Source: JAAYFT01 sp036562765 (GTDB lineage: Bacteria > Bacillota > Clostridia > Tissierellales > Tissierellaceae). Taken from it: a DNA stretch of 5,863 bases. The notes under the pieces are model-generated. The model was not told where the DNA came from, searched no databases, and saw only the letters and a list, made by a program, of their open reading frames with translations. The stretch lies in contig DATCJO010000137.1 in assembly GCA_036562765.1 (NCBI GenBank), positions 1 to 5,863 of the forward strand, written 5' to 3'. Below, in pieces: positions 1-4,589 of the stretch. A program made the translations under genes and the position numbers. The stretch's first letter is position 1; each line of letters starts with the position of its first letter.

Positions 1-54
1 ATGATTATAGCTATAGAGAATTGGAGTGGTATTATCACGGAATATGATAAGTAA
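1..54 (+). CDS. Possible C-terminal end of an upstream gene
   Basis: One frame is open from the first base and ends at TAA (52-54), encoding 17 residues that finish in SGIITEYDK. It begins with ATG at base 1, but that could be an internal methionine of a gene entering from the left. It lies on the same strand as everything else and is followed by non-coding structure and a terminator, as expected for the last gene of an operon. The piece is too short to assign to any family, and it could be chance. Confidence 0.3.
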   Translation: MIIAIENWSGIITEYDK

Positions 55-55
55 A

Positions 56-110
56 ATTGGTAAAGCCAATAGACCCAGACTAACCTCTATTATAAACAGA
101 GACAGGGCTA
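56..110 (+). other. Hairpin-rich non-coding stretch
   Basis: No convincing reading frame is present between 55 and 130. Several short helices can form: ATTGG (56-60) with CCAAT (66-70); TAG plus CCC (70-76, one bulged A) with GGGCTA (105-110); and nested inside the latter, CTCT (85-88) with AGAG (98-101). The first two share base 70, so one base pair must yield. The shape loosely recalls a small structured RNA or a decayed tRNA, but no T-loop sequence is visible. It may simply be the 3' untranslated region of the upstream gene. Confidence 0.2.
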
Positions 111-130
111 AATGTAAACAAGAAATAGCA

Positions 131-166
131 ATAAACTCTACCTGAAATATGGTAGAGTTTATTTTT
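131..166 (+). terminator. Intrinsic terminator before the tRNA
   Basis: A perfect 12-bp stem pairs 131-142 with 151-162 around an 8-base loop (TGAAATAT), followed by a T run (162-166). This is a standard rho-independent terminator reading rightward and should end the transcript entering from the left. On the opposite strand the run after the stem is not T-rich enough for efficient termination. The next element, the tRNA-like gene, starts only four bases after the T run. Confidence 0.8.
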
Positions 167-169
167 AAT

Positions 170-266
170 ACTGAGGTGGTGGAATTGGTAGACACTATCA
201 GAGTTGGATGTGGGTTTTCGCACGCATTACGGCTGATACATGCAAGTTCGAATCTTGCCCTCAGTA
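170..266 (+). tRNA. tRNA-Leu-like gene with an expanded anticodon loop
   Basis: The acceptor stem pairs ACTGAGG (170-176) with CCTCAGT (259-265), with discriminator A266. The D arm is GTG/CAC around GAATTGGTAGA (179-195), a form typical of tRNA-Leu. The T arm pairs GCAAG with CTTGC around TTCGAAT (242-258). The anticodon stem pairs ATCAG (197-201) with CTGAT (233-237), extendable by T196-A238. The loop it closes has 31 bases instead of 7, and the variable loop is only ACAT. The result is 97 nt, equal to a class I tRNA plus 24 nt, whereas leucine tRNAs normally have a long variable arm. The extra bases can form an inner helix, 208-212 with 223-227. The anticodon cannot be read reliably. CCA is not encoded (CTA follows A266). 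It may be an intron-bearing, decayed or repurposed tRNA. Confidence 0.75.
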
Positions 267-293
267 CTAATAATAAACAAAAAATTTATAGCA

Positions 294-419
294 ATGAGTA
301 CATTGAAACCCAAACATTTAAACAAAGCTTTTAATATACTACAAAAAGGTCCTAAATCTAGTTGGGAACATAGTTATTTAAAGGCTGTGATACAAAAAGT
401 TAAACAAGAAAATTTTTAA
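294..419 (+). CDS. Small basic 41-residue hypothetical protein
   Basis: This short frame runs from ATG (294-296) to TAA (417-419), starting 27 bases after the tRNA-like gene. The product is lysine-rich and mostly helical in character, beginning MSTLKPKHLNKAFNILQ and continuing with KGPKSSWEHSYLKAV. Reasons to think it real are the A-rich leader (AAAAAATTTATAGCA) like its neighbours, a uniform AT-rich codon choice, and the fact that it fills most of the gap between the tRNA and the next promoter. No family is recognised. Its basic charge could suit nucleic-acid binding, but that is a guess. It might be cotranscribed with the tRNA, since no separate promoter or terminator is evident between them. 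Confidence 0.55.
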   Translation: MSTLKPKHLNKAFNILQKGPKSSWEHSYLKAVIQKVKQENF

Positions 420-445
420 AATAGTAAAAAAACAATTTAAAGCTA

Positions 446-476
446 TTGACAAGTATTTAGTATTATTCAATACTAT
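446..476 (+). promoter_or_regulatory. Candidate promoter for the 576-2542 operon
   Basis: TTGACA (446-451) is a perfect sigma-70-like -35 box. A TACTAT -10-like box follows at 471-476 with a 19-base spacer. A second -10-like hexamer, TATAAT, lies at 490-495 with only weak -35 matches in front of it. The Bacteroidota consensus (TTG upstream, TAnnTTTG at -7) is matched only at the TTG part. This is the only long non-coding stretch before the two-gene operon, so a promoter is expected here. Which -10 element is used is undecided. Confidence 0.4.
458..475 (+). repeat. Inverted repeat between promoter elements, operator-like
   Basis: TAGTATT (458-464) and AATACTA (469-475) form a perfect 7-bp inverted repeat with a 4-base spacer (ATTC). 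It sits between the TTGACA box and the first -10-like box and overlaps the latter. That is where a dimeric repressor would bind, but no regulator gene is visible in the window. An AT-rich palindrome could also arise by chance. Confidence 0.35.
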
Positions 477-502
477 TTATTTATTTATGTATAATGTTCT
501 AT

Positions 503-521
503 AACAGAAGGAATATCTGTT
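503..521 (+). repeat. Leader hairpin upstream of the 502-aa gene
   Basis: AACAGA (503-508) and TCTGTT (516-521) form a perfect 6-bp inverted repeat around AGGAATA. If the TATAAT at 490-495 is the -10 box, transcription would begin near 502 and this hairpin would form the 5' end of the mRNA, which can protect transcripts from decay. A further weak hairpin, GCTT/AAGC around an A/T core, lies at 548-566 nearer the start codon. Confidence 0.3.
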
Positions 522-575
522 GTAAGTAATTAGAATAAGTATAGATAGCTTTATTTTTAAATAAGCAATAATAAC

Positions 576-2084
576 ATGACAAATGAAGAATTATTAAAAG
601 AAGCTAAAAGAAGGTATCCAGTAGGTACAAAGTATATAACTGCTGGTGGTAGTGGATATAGATACATTATTAAAGGAGATGATTTTCAATGGTGGGAGCA
701 TAAGGTATCAATTTATGAAACAAGTAGTGGTGGTTTAGTTTATAATAGAGGTAAATGGGCTGATATAGTATCTGAAGAAAGAACAGAATTTAAAAAAGGT
801 GATTACATTGTATGTTTAAACACTCCAGAAAACGATACAGGTTTCCCTAGAAATTACATTTTTAAACAAAGAGAAAATTATAAATATCTAAGAAGTGAAT
901 TAGATAATAAAGGTTCTAAAGTAAATGGTTGGGATTTAGTAGATTTCAATAAAAAAGAAAGATATGGACAATGGAGATATGGAAGTGCTGAAGAGATAGC
1001 TGAATATGATAGAATAGGAAAACCTTATGATGTAACTACACTGAATAAAAAATACACAGTGAAAAGAAAATTATCAGATTATATCGGAAGATATATTAAA
1101 GCGTTAGTAGATAATCCAACAGGAGGAGCAGGAGTAAGAGCTGGAGATGTTGGAATTATTGTTAGTGAGTATCATGTAGATTTTCCTAAATTTAAAGGTT
1201 ACTCTTGTTCAAATGCTTTAAACACCCCTGAATTATATGAACTACTTCCTGTTGATTACAAGCCTGTAGAAGAATCTCCTATGATAGCAATTCAAGAAGA
1301 GGCTAGGAAAAGATTTCCTATTGGTTGTAGATTTATTAATACTTCTGGCATAGAAACTATTCTCGAAGAAGATGATTTTACTTATAAAATAGTATGTAAT
1401 CGTATTTATGCTAACGAAGGAAACGGATGTTTATATGAAAATGGAAAATGGGCTACTTTAGTTGAAAAAGAAGCTAATAAACCATCTTATCCATTAGGTA
1501 AAATACAATTCAAAGGGAAAAAAGCTGGAGATTTTTGTCCTACATGGGAAACTAAGAATTTAAAAGGGATTGTACATGGTTATACTAAATTACACCCTAT
1601 TTATGAAACAGAAAAAGCTCAAATAGTAGGTTATGATAAGGGATATTATTTAGTTAAATTTCCAGGTCAATGTGGTAACGATCAAGTAATATATTGGACT
1701 ACATTGGGATTTAAAGAAAATGTATTGGAACCAGTACAAGAAGTTGAAAAATGGGGTATTGGAACTTATGTAGTATTTTTACAGAATTACGGCAGTTCTA
1801 AAAAAGGGGATATAGATGTTATAACTAAAAAGTATCACCATGTAATCTATACTAAGGAAGGAGGTCTTACAACCCAAAATCCTGAATATGTAAAATGGTT
1901 TGCAACTAAAGAAGAAGCTGAAGAATTTTCAAAAAAATTATTAAGTAGTATATCTCTGTGGGAAGATGTAGTATCAAAGTGGAAAGAAGAATTTGATATT
2001 CCAGATTCACCACCAAAAACAAACAAAATGTTAAGAGTTGAATCACCAATGATTTATGTAAAACAATTAAAAATCTATAAGTAA
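576..2084 (+). CDS. Modular 502-aa phage hypothetical protein with internal repeats
   Basis: Function is unknown. The protein is built from repeated small domains. Module A (about residues 3-66) starts LLKEAKRRYPVGTKY and ends YNRGKWADIV. It recurs at about 239-297 as IQEEARKRFPIGCRF ... YENGKWATLV. Module B (70-155) has GDYIVCL, FKQRENYKYLRSE, NGWD and EEIAEYDRIGKPYDV. A diverged copy (393-457) has GTYVVFL and ATKEEAEEF. In between are a module at 165-226 (GRYIKALVDNP, DFPKF, YSCSNAL) and a unique one at 309-386 (YYLVKFPGQCG). From general knowledge, such modules recur in hypothetical proteins of Bacteroidota phages. No catalytic motif, signal peptide or membrane segment is seen. ESPMI occurs both at 233-237 and near the C-terminus (489-493). 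The gene heads an operon with the coiled-coil gene, which starts 20 bases downstream. A binding or host-interaction role is only inferred. Confidence 0.95.
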   Translation: MTNEELLKEAKRRYPVGTKYITAGGSGYRYIIKGDDFQWWEHKVSIYETSSGGLVYNRGKWADIVSEERTEFKKGDYIVCLNTPENDTGFPRNYIFKQRENYKYLRSELDNKGSKVNGWDLVDFNKKERYGQWRYGSAEEIAEYDRIGKPYDVTTLNKKYTVKRKLSDYIGRYIKALVDNPTGGAGVRAGDVGIIVSEYHVDFPKFKGYSCSNALNTPELYELLPVDYKPVEESPMIAIQEEARKRFPIGCRFINTSGIETILEEDDFTYKIVCNRIYANEGNGCLYENGKWATLVEKEANKPSYPLGKIQFKGKKAGDFCPTWETKNLKGIVHGYTKLHPIYETEKAQIVGYDKGYYLVKFPGQCGNDQVIYWTTLGFKENVLEPVQEVEKWGIGTYVVFLQNYGSSKKGDIDVITKKYHHVIYTKEGGLTTQNPEYVKWFATKEEAEEFSKKLLSSISLWEDVVSKWKEEFDIPDSPPKTNKMLRVESPMIYVKQLKIYK

Positions 2085-2104
2085 AAACAAACAAATTTAA
2101 AATT

Positions 2105-2542
2105 ATGACAGAAGTAAAAAAACCAATGGGTATTGTAGCTAAAATCCTATCTCTATTAAACATTACAGAAGAAGGTAGAATTGATAAATTCTTTGGAAAA
2201 CAAAGAAGTCTACTAACTAAAGACATTAAGAATCTAAATAAGAATTTAGACACTCTTAAAAATCAAGAAGTTGACGATCTTGAGGAACTAAATGAACAAT
2301 TGGAAGACGCTGAAGTTAGAGTGGAAGAAGCTTATACATCAGTTGCAATTAAAGATATTGCAACTAATGAAGCAGCATCTAAGTTTGCAATTGTTTATTG
2401 GGAAAATATAGAAAAAGCAGAATCTGAAGTTAGTAGAATCAAAGAACAAATTGAAAAAACTAAAGAAAGATATGCTGAAAGACGTAAAGACATTCAAGAA
2501 CAAATTGCTGAAAGAGAAAGAAGACTTTCTAAGATTCAGTAA
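2105..2542 (+). CDS. Coiled-coil protein, 145 aa, unknown function
   Basis: The product is predominantly helical. A short N-terminal hydrophobic patch (PMGIVAKILSLLNI, residues 7-20) precedes long charged heptad-like stretches at about 35-80 (leucines and isoleucines with many Lys/Glu) and 100-145. The last 45 residues are almost entirely Lys, Arg, Glu, Gln and Ile. The helix is interrupted around residues 81-99 (AIKDIATNEAASKFAIVYW), suggesting two coiled coils joined by a short hinge. It starts 20 bases after the 502-aa gene, in a leader containing TTTAAA, with no promoter between them, so the two are probably cotranscribed. An oligomeric scaffold or membrane-associated partner is possible. 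No enzyme motif is present and I do not recognise a named family. Confidence 0.93.
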   Translation: MTEVKKPMGIVAKILSLLNITEEGRIDKFFGKQRSLLTKDIKNLNKNLDTLKNQEVDDLEELNEQLEDAEVRVEEAYTSVAIKDIATNEAASKFAIVYWENIEKAESEVSRIKEQIEKTKERYAERRKDIQEQIAERERRLSKIQ

Positions 2543-2594
2543 TATTTAAAGGTTGGAAAAAAGAAATAAAGAAAATATTAATTCATATGTGTAT

Positions 2595-2637
2595 AAACTA
2601 TAAGGTTCTTTGCTTTATTTCTCCTTATAGTTTTTTT
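2595..2637 (+). terminator. Intrinsic terminator after the coiled-coil gene
   Basis: AAACTATAAGG (2595-2605) pairs perfectly with CCTTATAGTTT (2623-2633), giving an 11-bp stem around a 17-base pyrimidine-rich loop. A run of seven T (2631-2637) follows. It closes the 576-2542 operon. The loop is longer than usual. The next start codon (2653) is only 15 bases beyond the T run, leaving no room for a promoter between them. TATAAA at 2592-2597, just before the stem, is a possible -10 box without a good -35 partner. Confidence 0.8.
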
Positions 2638-2652
2638 ATTTAAAAAATAATT

Positions 2653-2916
2653 ATGACGAATGAAGAAAAGTTTAATGAGCTAAAACCTAAATTAAGAGAA
2701 TTAGGCTGGGTGATTGGGTATGATGCTAAACAGAACAGATATTCTTTAGTTAAAGTTCCACTAGGTCCTAATTGGGGTAATTATTTTCACTACTTTCCTA
2801 TGGGAGATAGGGTTGAATATAGATCAAAAAAGAATACTGGTTCGATTATAAGTGTTGAAAATGGTTTAGAATACATTAAAAATAAAATTTCTGAGTATGA
2901 AAAACAAAATAATTAG
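2653..2916 (+). CDS. Hypothetical protein, 87 aa
   Basis: This is a small soluble protein of unknown function and the first gene of the second operon. It opens with MTNEE, the same five residues as the 502-aa protein. A helical N-terminus (KFNELKPKLRELGWV) is followed by an aromatic, probably beta-rich core (RYSLVKVPLGPNWGNYFHYF, residues 29-48) and a Lys/Glu-rich C-terminal helix. There is no signal peptide or membrane segment. The start has an A/T-rich leader with TTTAAA at 2639-2644 and no Shine-Dalgarno sequence. Its 3' end overlaps the next gene by 20 bases, which suggests translational coupling. Confidence 0.85.
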   Translation: MTNEEKFNELKPKLRELGWVIGYDAKQNRYSLVKVPLGPNWGNYFHYFPMGDRVEYRSKKNTGSIISVENGLEYIKNKISEYEKQNN

Positions 2917-3217
2917 TTGTACTACAAACCCTCATTTTTTAAAGTATTTCTTTTTTAATGAACTAGTTAATAATTACTGTAATCAGATAGTTAGAGAAAT
3001 AGACTCAATATCTAGCAGATCTACTTCTAAGGAAGAATATAAAAATATTCAAATGATGGTATCTGAGTGTTTAATAGATGCTTTGTATGAAGATAATTCT
3101 CCTCATAGTGAATTTCTAAAAGATCAACTTATTATAGGAAAATTATACAAAGCAAATTCTACAACACAAGAACTATTAGAAAAAATTACACATCGATATT
3201 CATTTAATCTAAATTAA
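2897..3217 (+). CDS. Hypothetical protein, 106 aa
   Basis: Function is unknown. The ATG at 2897 lies inside the end of the preceding gene, giving a 20-base overlap. No later in-frame ATG would keep most of the protein. The N-terminus contains an aromatic stretch (HFLKYFFFNELVNNYC, residues 13-28), too polar for a convincing membrane span. The rest looks helical and charged, with a serine-rich turn (SISSRSTSKEEY). Three cysteines (8, 28, 57) are scattered and form no metal-binding pattern. Coupled translation with its upstream neighbour is likely, and the next gene begins 8 bases after its stop. Confidence 0.8.
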   Translation: MKNKIISCTTNPHFLKYFFFNELVNNYCNQIVREIDSISSRSTSKEEYKNIQMMVSECLIDALYEDNSPHSEFLKDQLIIGKLYKANSTTQELLEKITHRYSFNLN

Positions 3218-3225
3218 ACCAGTTT

Positions 3226-3525
3226 ATGAATAAGTTATACATTGTACTTGCTTTTATTCTTGGAAGTATTGCTTCTTCAAGTGGGTGGTATTATTATGTA
3301 CACAAGTATAAAGTAGATGATAAAACCTTATTTGATACAATAATTTCAGTTGAAAAAGCTAGAACTGAATTAGTGTTTCTTGAAGATAAAAAACTAGAAA
3401 TAACTAATAGTATTAAAGATAGAGAAGAAAAACTTAAAATGTTGGACAGATATTTAATGGTTAGGCATTTAGAGTTTCTTGGTCTATACCAAACAAAAAC
3501 TAAATCTAGAAAGAATGCTAGTTGA
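3226..3525 (+). CDS. Membrane-anchored coiled-coil protein, 99 aa
   Basis: The N-terminal segment LYIVLAFILGSIASSSGWYY (residues 4-23) is a good single transmembrane helix or uncleaved signal anchor. A charged helical region (about 35-80, KARTELVFLEDKKLEITNS and on) with coiled-coil character follows, then a basic tail (TKTKSRKNAS). The N-terminal residues before the span are few, so the helix probably projects to the periplasm. This layout resembles inner-membrane spanins of the Rz type, but it is also common in unrelated small phage membrane proteins. No holin, endolysin or outer spanin lies beside it, so a lysis role is weakly supported. It overlaps the next gene by 11 bases if that gene starts at 3515. 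Confidence 0.85.
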   Translation: MNKLYIVLAFILGSIASSSGWYYYVHKYKVDDKTLFDTIISVEKARTELVFLEDKKLEITNSIKDREEKLKMLDRYLMVRHLEFLGLYQTKTKSRKNAS

Positions 3526-3724
3526 AATCGATAAAAGCAGTAAAGTAGTTATTGAAACTTGTAATGGAATTTTCCATTTCGACAAACCTTATAAATTCAA
3601 AGTGAGTAAGGTGTCTAATGGATGTGTTAAATATGAAATTACCTTTCTTGAGGATATGCCCTCTGAAATAAAAGAAAAATTTAAAAAAGGTCTTATAAAT
3701 CACTTTGAAAAAAATCCTATTTAG
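3515..3724 (+). CDS. Hypothetical protein, 69 aa
   Basis: A start at ATG 3515 is preferred over ATG 3479 in the same frame. It gives a short 11-base overlap with the preceding gene instead of 47, and it is preceded by purine-rich AGAAAGA. The product begins MLVEIDKSSKVVIETCNGIF, with alternating hydrophobic residues that suggest a small beta sheet, and ends in a basic helix (EIKEKFKKGLINHFEKNPI). Function is unknown. Near the end a run of seven A (3708-3714) places A_AAA_AAT in the zero frame. The -1 frame then stays open for about 30 codons and encodes a recognisable module fragment (see the 3709-3804 entry), so the true C-terminus may be longer or may have been lost through an indel. Confidence 0.75.
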   Translation: MLVEIDKSSKVVIETCNGIFHFDKPYKFKVSKVSNGCVKYEITFLEDMPSEIKEKFKKGLINHFEKNPI

Positions 3725-3804
3725 AAGCTTTTAAAGCCTTATTTCCAATCGGATGTAAACTAACATCAAAACAAATAAGAAGCCTGGTTTATTGCAGGTA
3801 TTAA
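3709..3804 (+). pseudogene. Out-of-frame remnant of the FPIGC repeat module
   Basis: This frame is open between TGA (3706-3708) and TAA (3802-3804) but has no ATG. It reads KKSYLEAFKALFPIGCKLTS and continues KQIRSLVYCRY. The part EAFKALFPIGCK closely matches the start of module A' in the 502-aa protein (EARKRFPIGCR, residues 242-252). It sits in the -1 frame relative to the upstream 69-aa gene, immediately past that gene's A7 run. It is either a broken fragment of a second modular gene, or a C-terminal extension reached by -1 frameshifting. Only the module's first third is present, which favours decay. Confidence 0.35.
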
Positions 3805-3814
3805 GGCTTAAAAG
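3728..3814 (+). ncRNA. Foldable three-way-junction RNA with a competing pairing
   Basis: A 13-bp closing stem pairs 3728-3741 with 3802-3814, with one bulged A. It encloses a hairpin GATGT/ACATC (3752-3756 with 3763-3767) and another CCTG/CAGG (3783-3786 with 3795-3798), giving a three-way junction. AAGCCT occurs twice (3734-3739 and 3780-3785), and both copies can pair with AGGCTT (3804-3809), so two exclusive folds are possible, as in a switch. There is no T run after it, so it is not a simple terminator. It lies between the second operon and the single-gene unit. It overlaps the module remnant, and the folding could be a by-product of AT-rich sequence. Confidence 0.3.
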
Positions 3815-3822
3815 TCTATAAA
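3792..3822 (+). promoter_or_regulatory. Candidate promoter for the 3864 gene
   Basis: TTGCAG (3792-3797) and TATAAA (3817-3822) are separated by 19 bases, the same spacing as the candidate at 446-476. A start near 3829 would give a leader of about 35 bases, very rich in A. The gene needs its own promoter because 139 non-coding bases separate it from the previous operon. The -35 half lies inside the 3' side of the foldable RNA. The match to the Bacteroidota consensus is limited to the TTG. Confidence 0.35.
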
Positions 3823-3863
3823 TAACAGTTCAAATAAATCAATAATTTAAAAACTTTAAAAAA

Positions 3864-4268
3864 ATGAAACACGTAGGAATGGCTGTTGTCAATGTACAAC
3901 AATTTAGAAATTCAGAAGGACTTTCAAAAGACAAAAATGGTAAGCAGGATGTAATCCTTCTTCCAGTTGCTGGTAAAATTCCAAACAGACAAGTGCTGGC
4001 TGGAACAATTGCAGAATCTAATGGTTTTGTTGTTGGTAAAACCTATTTGGTAAATATTACTAAATTGGAACCAACTGACAAAGCTGCTGAAAGTAGAAAC
4101 CTTGCTGAATATCCACACCAATTTAATTGGACTGTTCTTAAAGAACTAGATGCTTTTGAAATTCTCCAGGCCTCTAAAGAACTAGGAAGTCCAGAGGTGT
4201 ATAATGTGGATAAAAAAGTAGAAGAACCTACTAGTTTGTTCTCTTCTGGTGCAGAAGGTGGTTTGTAA
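3864..4268 (+). CDS. Conserved-looking 134-aa phage protein, unknown function
   Basis: The protein looks beta-rich in its first two thirds: HVGMAVVNVQQF (3-14), DVILLPVAGKIP (29-40), RQVLAGTIAESNGFVV (42-57) and TYLVNITKLEP (60-70), then QFNWTVLKEL (86-95). It ends in a helix (AFEILQASKELG) and a flexible acidic tail (KKVEEPTSLFSSGAEGGL). Several short strands within about 110 residues would fit an OB-like barrel, as in single-strand-binding proteins. I see no diagnostic SSB motif and no DDxxF-type tail end, so this is only a possibility. It forms its own transcription unit, with a spaced leader containing two TTTAAA copies and a very strong terminator. It looks less AT-rich than its neighbours. 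Both points suggest an abundantly made protein. Confidence 0.95.
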   Translation: MKHVGMAVVNVQQFRNSEGLSKDKNGKQDVILLPVAGKIPNRQVLAGTIAESNGFVVGKTYLVNITKLEPTDKAAESRNLAEYPHQFNWTVLKELDAFEILQASKELGSPEVYNVDKKVEEPTSLFSSGAEGGL

Positions 4269-4279
4269 TGAATCAATTT

Positions 4280-4315
4280 AGAAAGGAGAGGAATTTATTC
4301 TTCTCCTTTCTTTTT
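4280..4315 (+). terminator. Strong intrinsic terminator after the 3864 gene
   Basis: Positions 4280-4293 pair with 4298-4311 in a 14-bp stem containing one G-T pair and the core AGAAAGGAGA/TCTCCTTTCT. The loop is the tetraloop TTTA, and a T run (4311-4315) follows. It is the most stable hairpin in the window and begins 11 bases after the stop codon. The next start codon is 14 bases after the T run. Confidence 0.9.
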
Positions 4316-4329
4316 AAATTTTAAATATT

Positions 4330-4587
4330 ATGATGAGAATTAATCACCCAAATTTCATTTCCTCTTTTATAAAAGATCAAATGCAATCAACAGGACTTGT
4401 AGGAGAAAAATTATTTAAACACATCTCCAAAAATTTCCCTAGAATGGAGATTACAATAGAGGAATTTAGGGAAGCAGAAATAATTCTTGAACTTTCTGAA
4501 TTATCAGAAGAAGAAGTAATCAAAAACAAAGCAATTTTCTATGGAGATTACGAATACATGGAAAATTATAGTAGAAATAACTATTAG
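4330..4587 (+). CDS. Hypothetical protein, 85 aa
   Basis: Function is unknown. This is the first gene of the third operon. Two consecutive ATG codons (4330 and 4333) could both serve as start; the first is taken. The product is soluble, mostly helical and acidic in its second half (ITIEEFREAEIILELSELSE, residues 41-60), ending in a tyrosine- and asparagine-rich tail (YGDYEYMENYSRNNY). The N-terminal part (NFISSFIKDQMQSTGLVGEK) looks like an amphipathic helix. The leader carries TTTAAA twice (4313-4318 and 4320-4325). The next gene begins 2 bases after its stop, so coupled expression is likely. Confidence 0.85.
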   Translation: MMRINHPNFISSFIKDQMQSTGLVGEKLFKHISKNFPRMEITIEEFREAEIILELSELSEEEVIKNKAIFYGDYEYMENYSRNNY

Positions 4588-4589
4588 AT

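Noticed and set aside
197..241. Class II reading of the tRNA with a long variable arm
   Set aside because: No 5-bp anticodon stem with a 7-base loop forms directly after the D arm. The best try, ATC/GAT around AGAGTTG, has only three good pairs and lacks U33.
149..334. 61-codon + strand frame covering the tRNA
   Set aside because: It runs straight through the terminator stem and the fully paired tRNA arms, and its protein has no recognisable character.
1906..2253. 115-codon minus-strand frame
   Set aside because: It is antisense to the end of the 502-aa gene and the start of the coiled-coil gene. Its Leu/Ile/Phe-rich product is the mirror of Lys/Glu-rich coding, a common artefact.
2541..2579. 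Inverted repeat AATATTT ... AAATATT after the coiled-coil gene
   Set aside because: It is only seven A/T pairs with a 25-base loop, not stable and likely by chance in this base composition.
3479..3514. Earlier ATG at 3479 for the 69-aa gene
   Set aside because: It would overlap the previous gene by 47 bases. ATG 3515 gives a normal 11-base overlap and is preceded by a purine-rich sequence.
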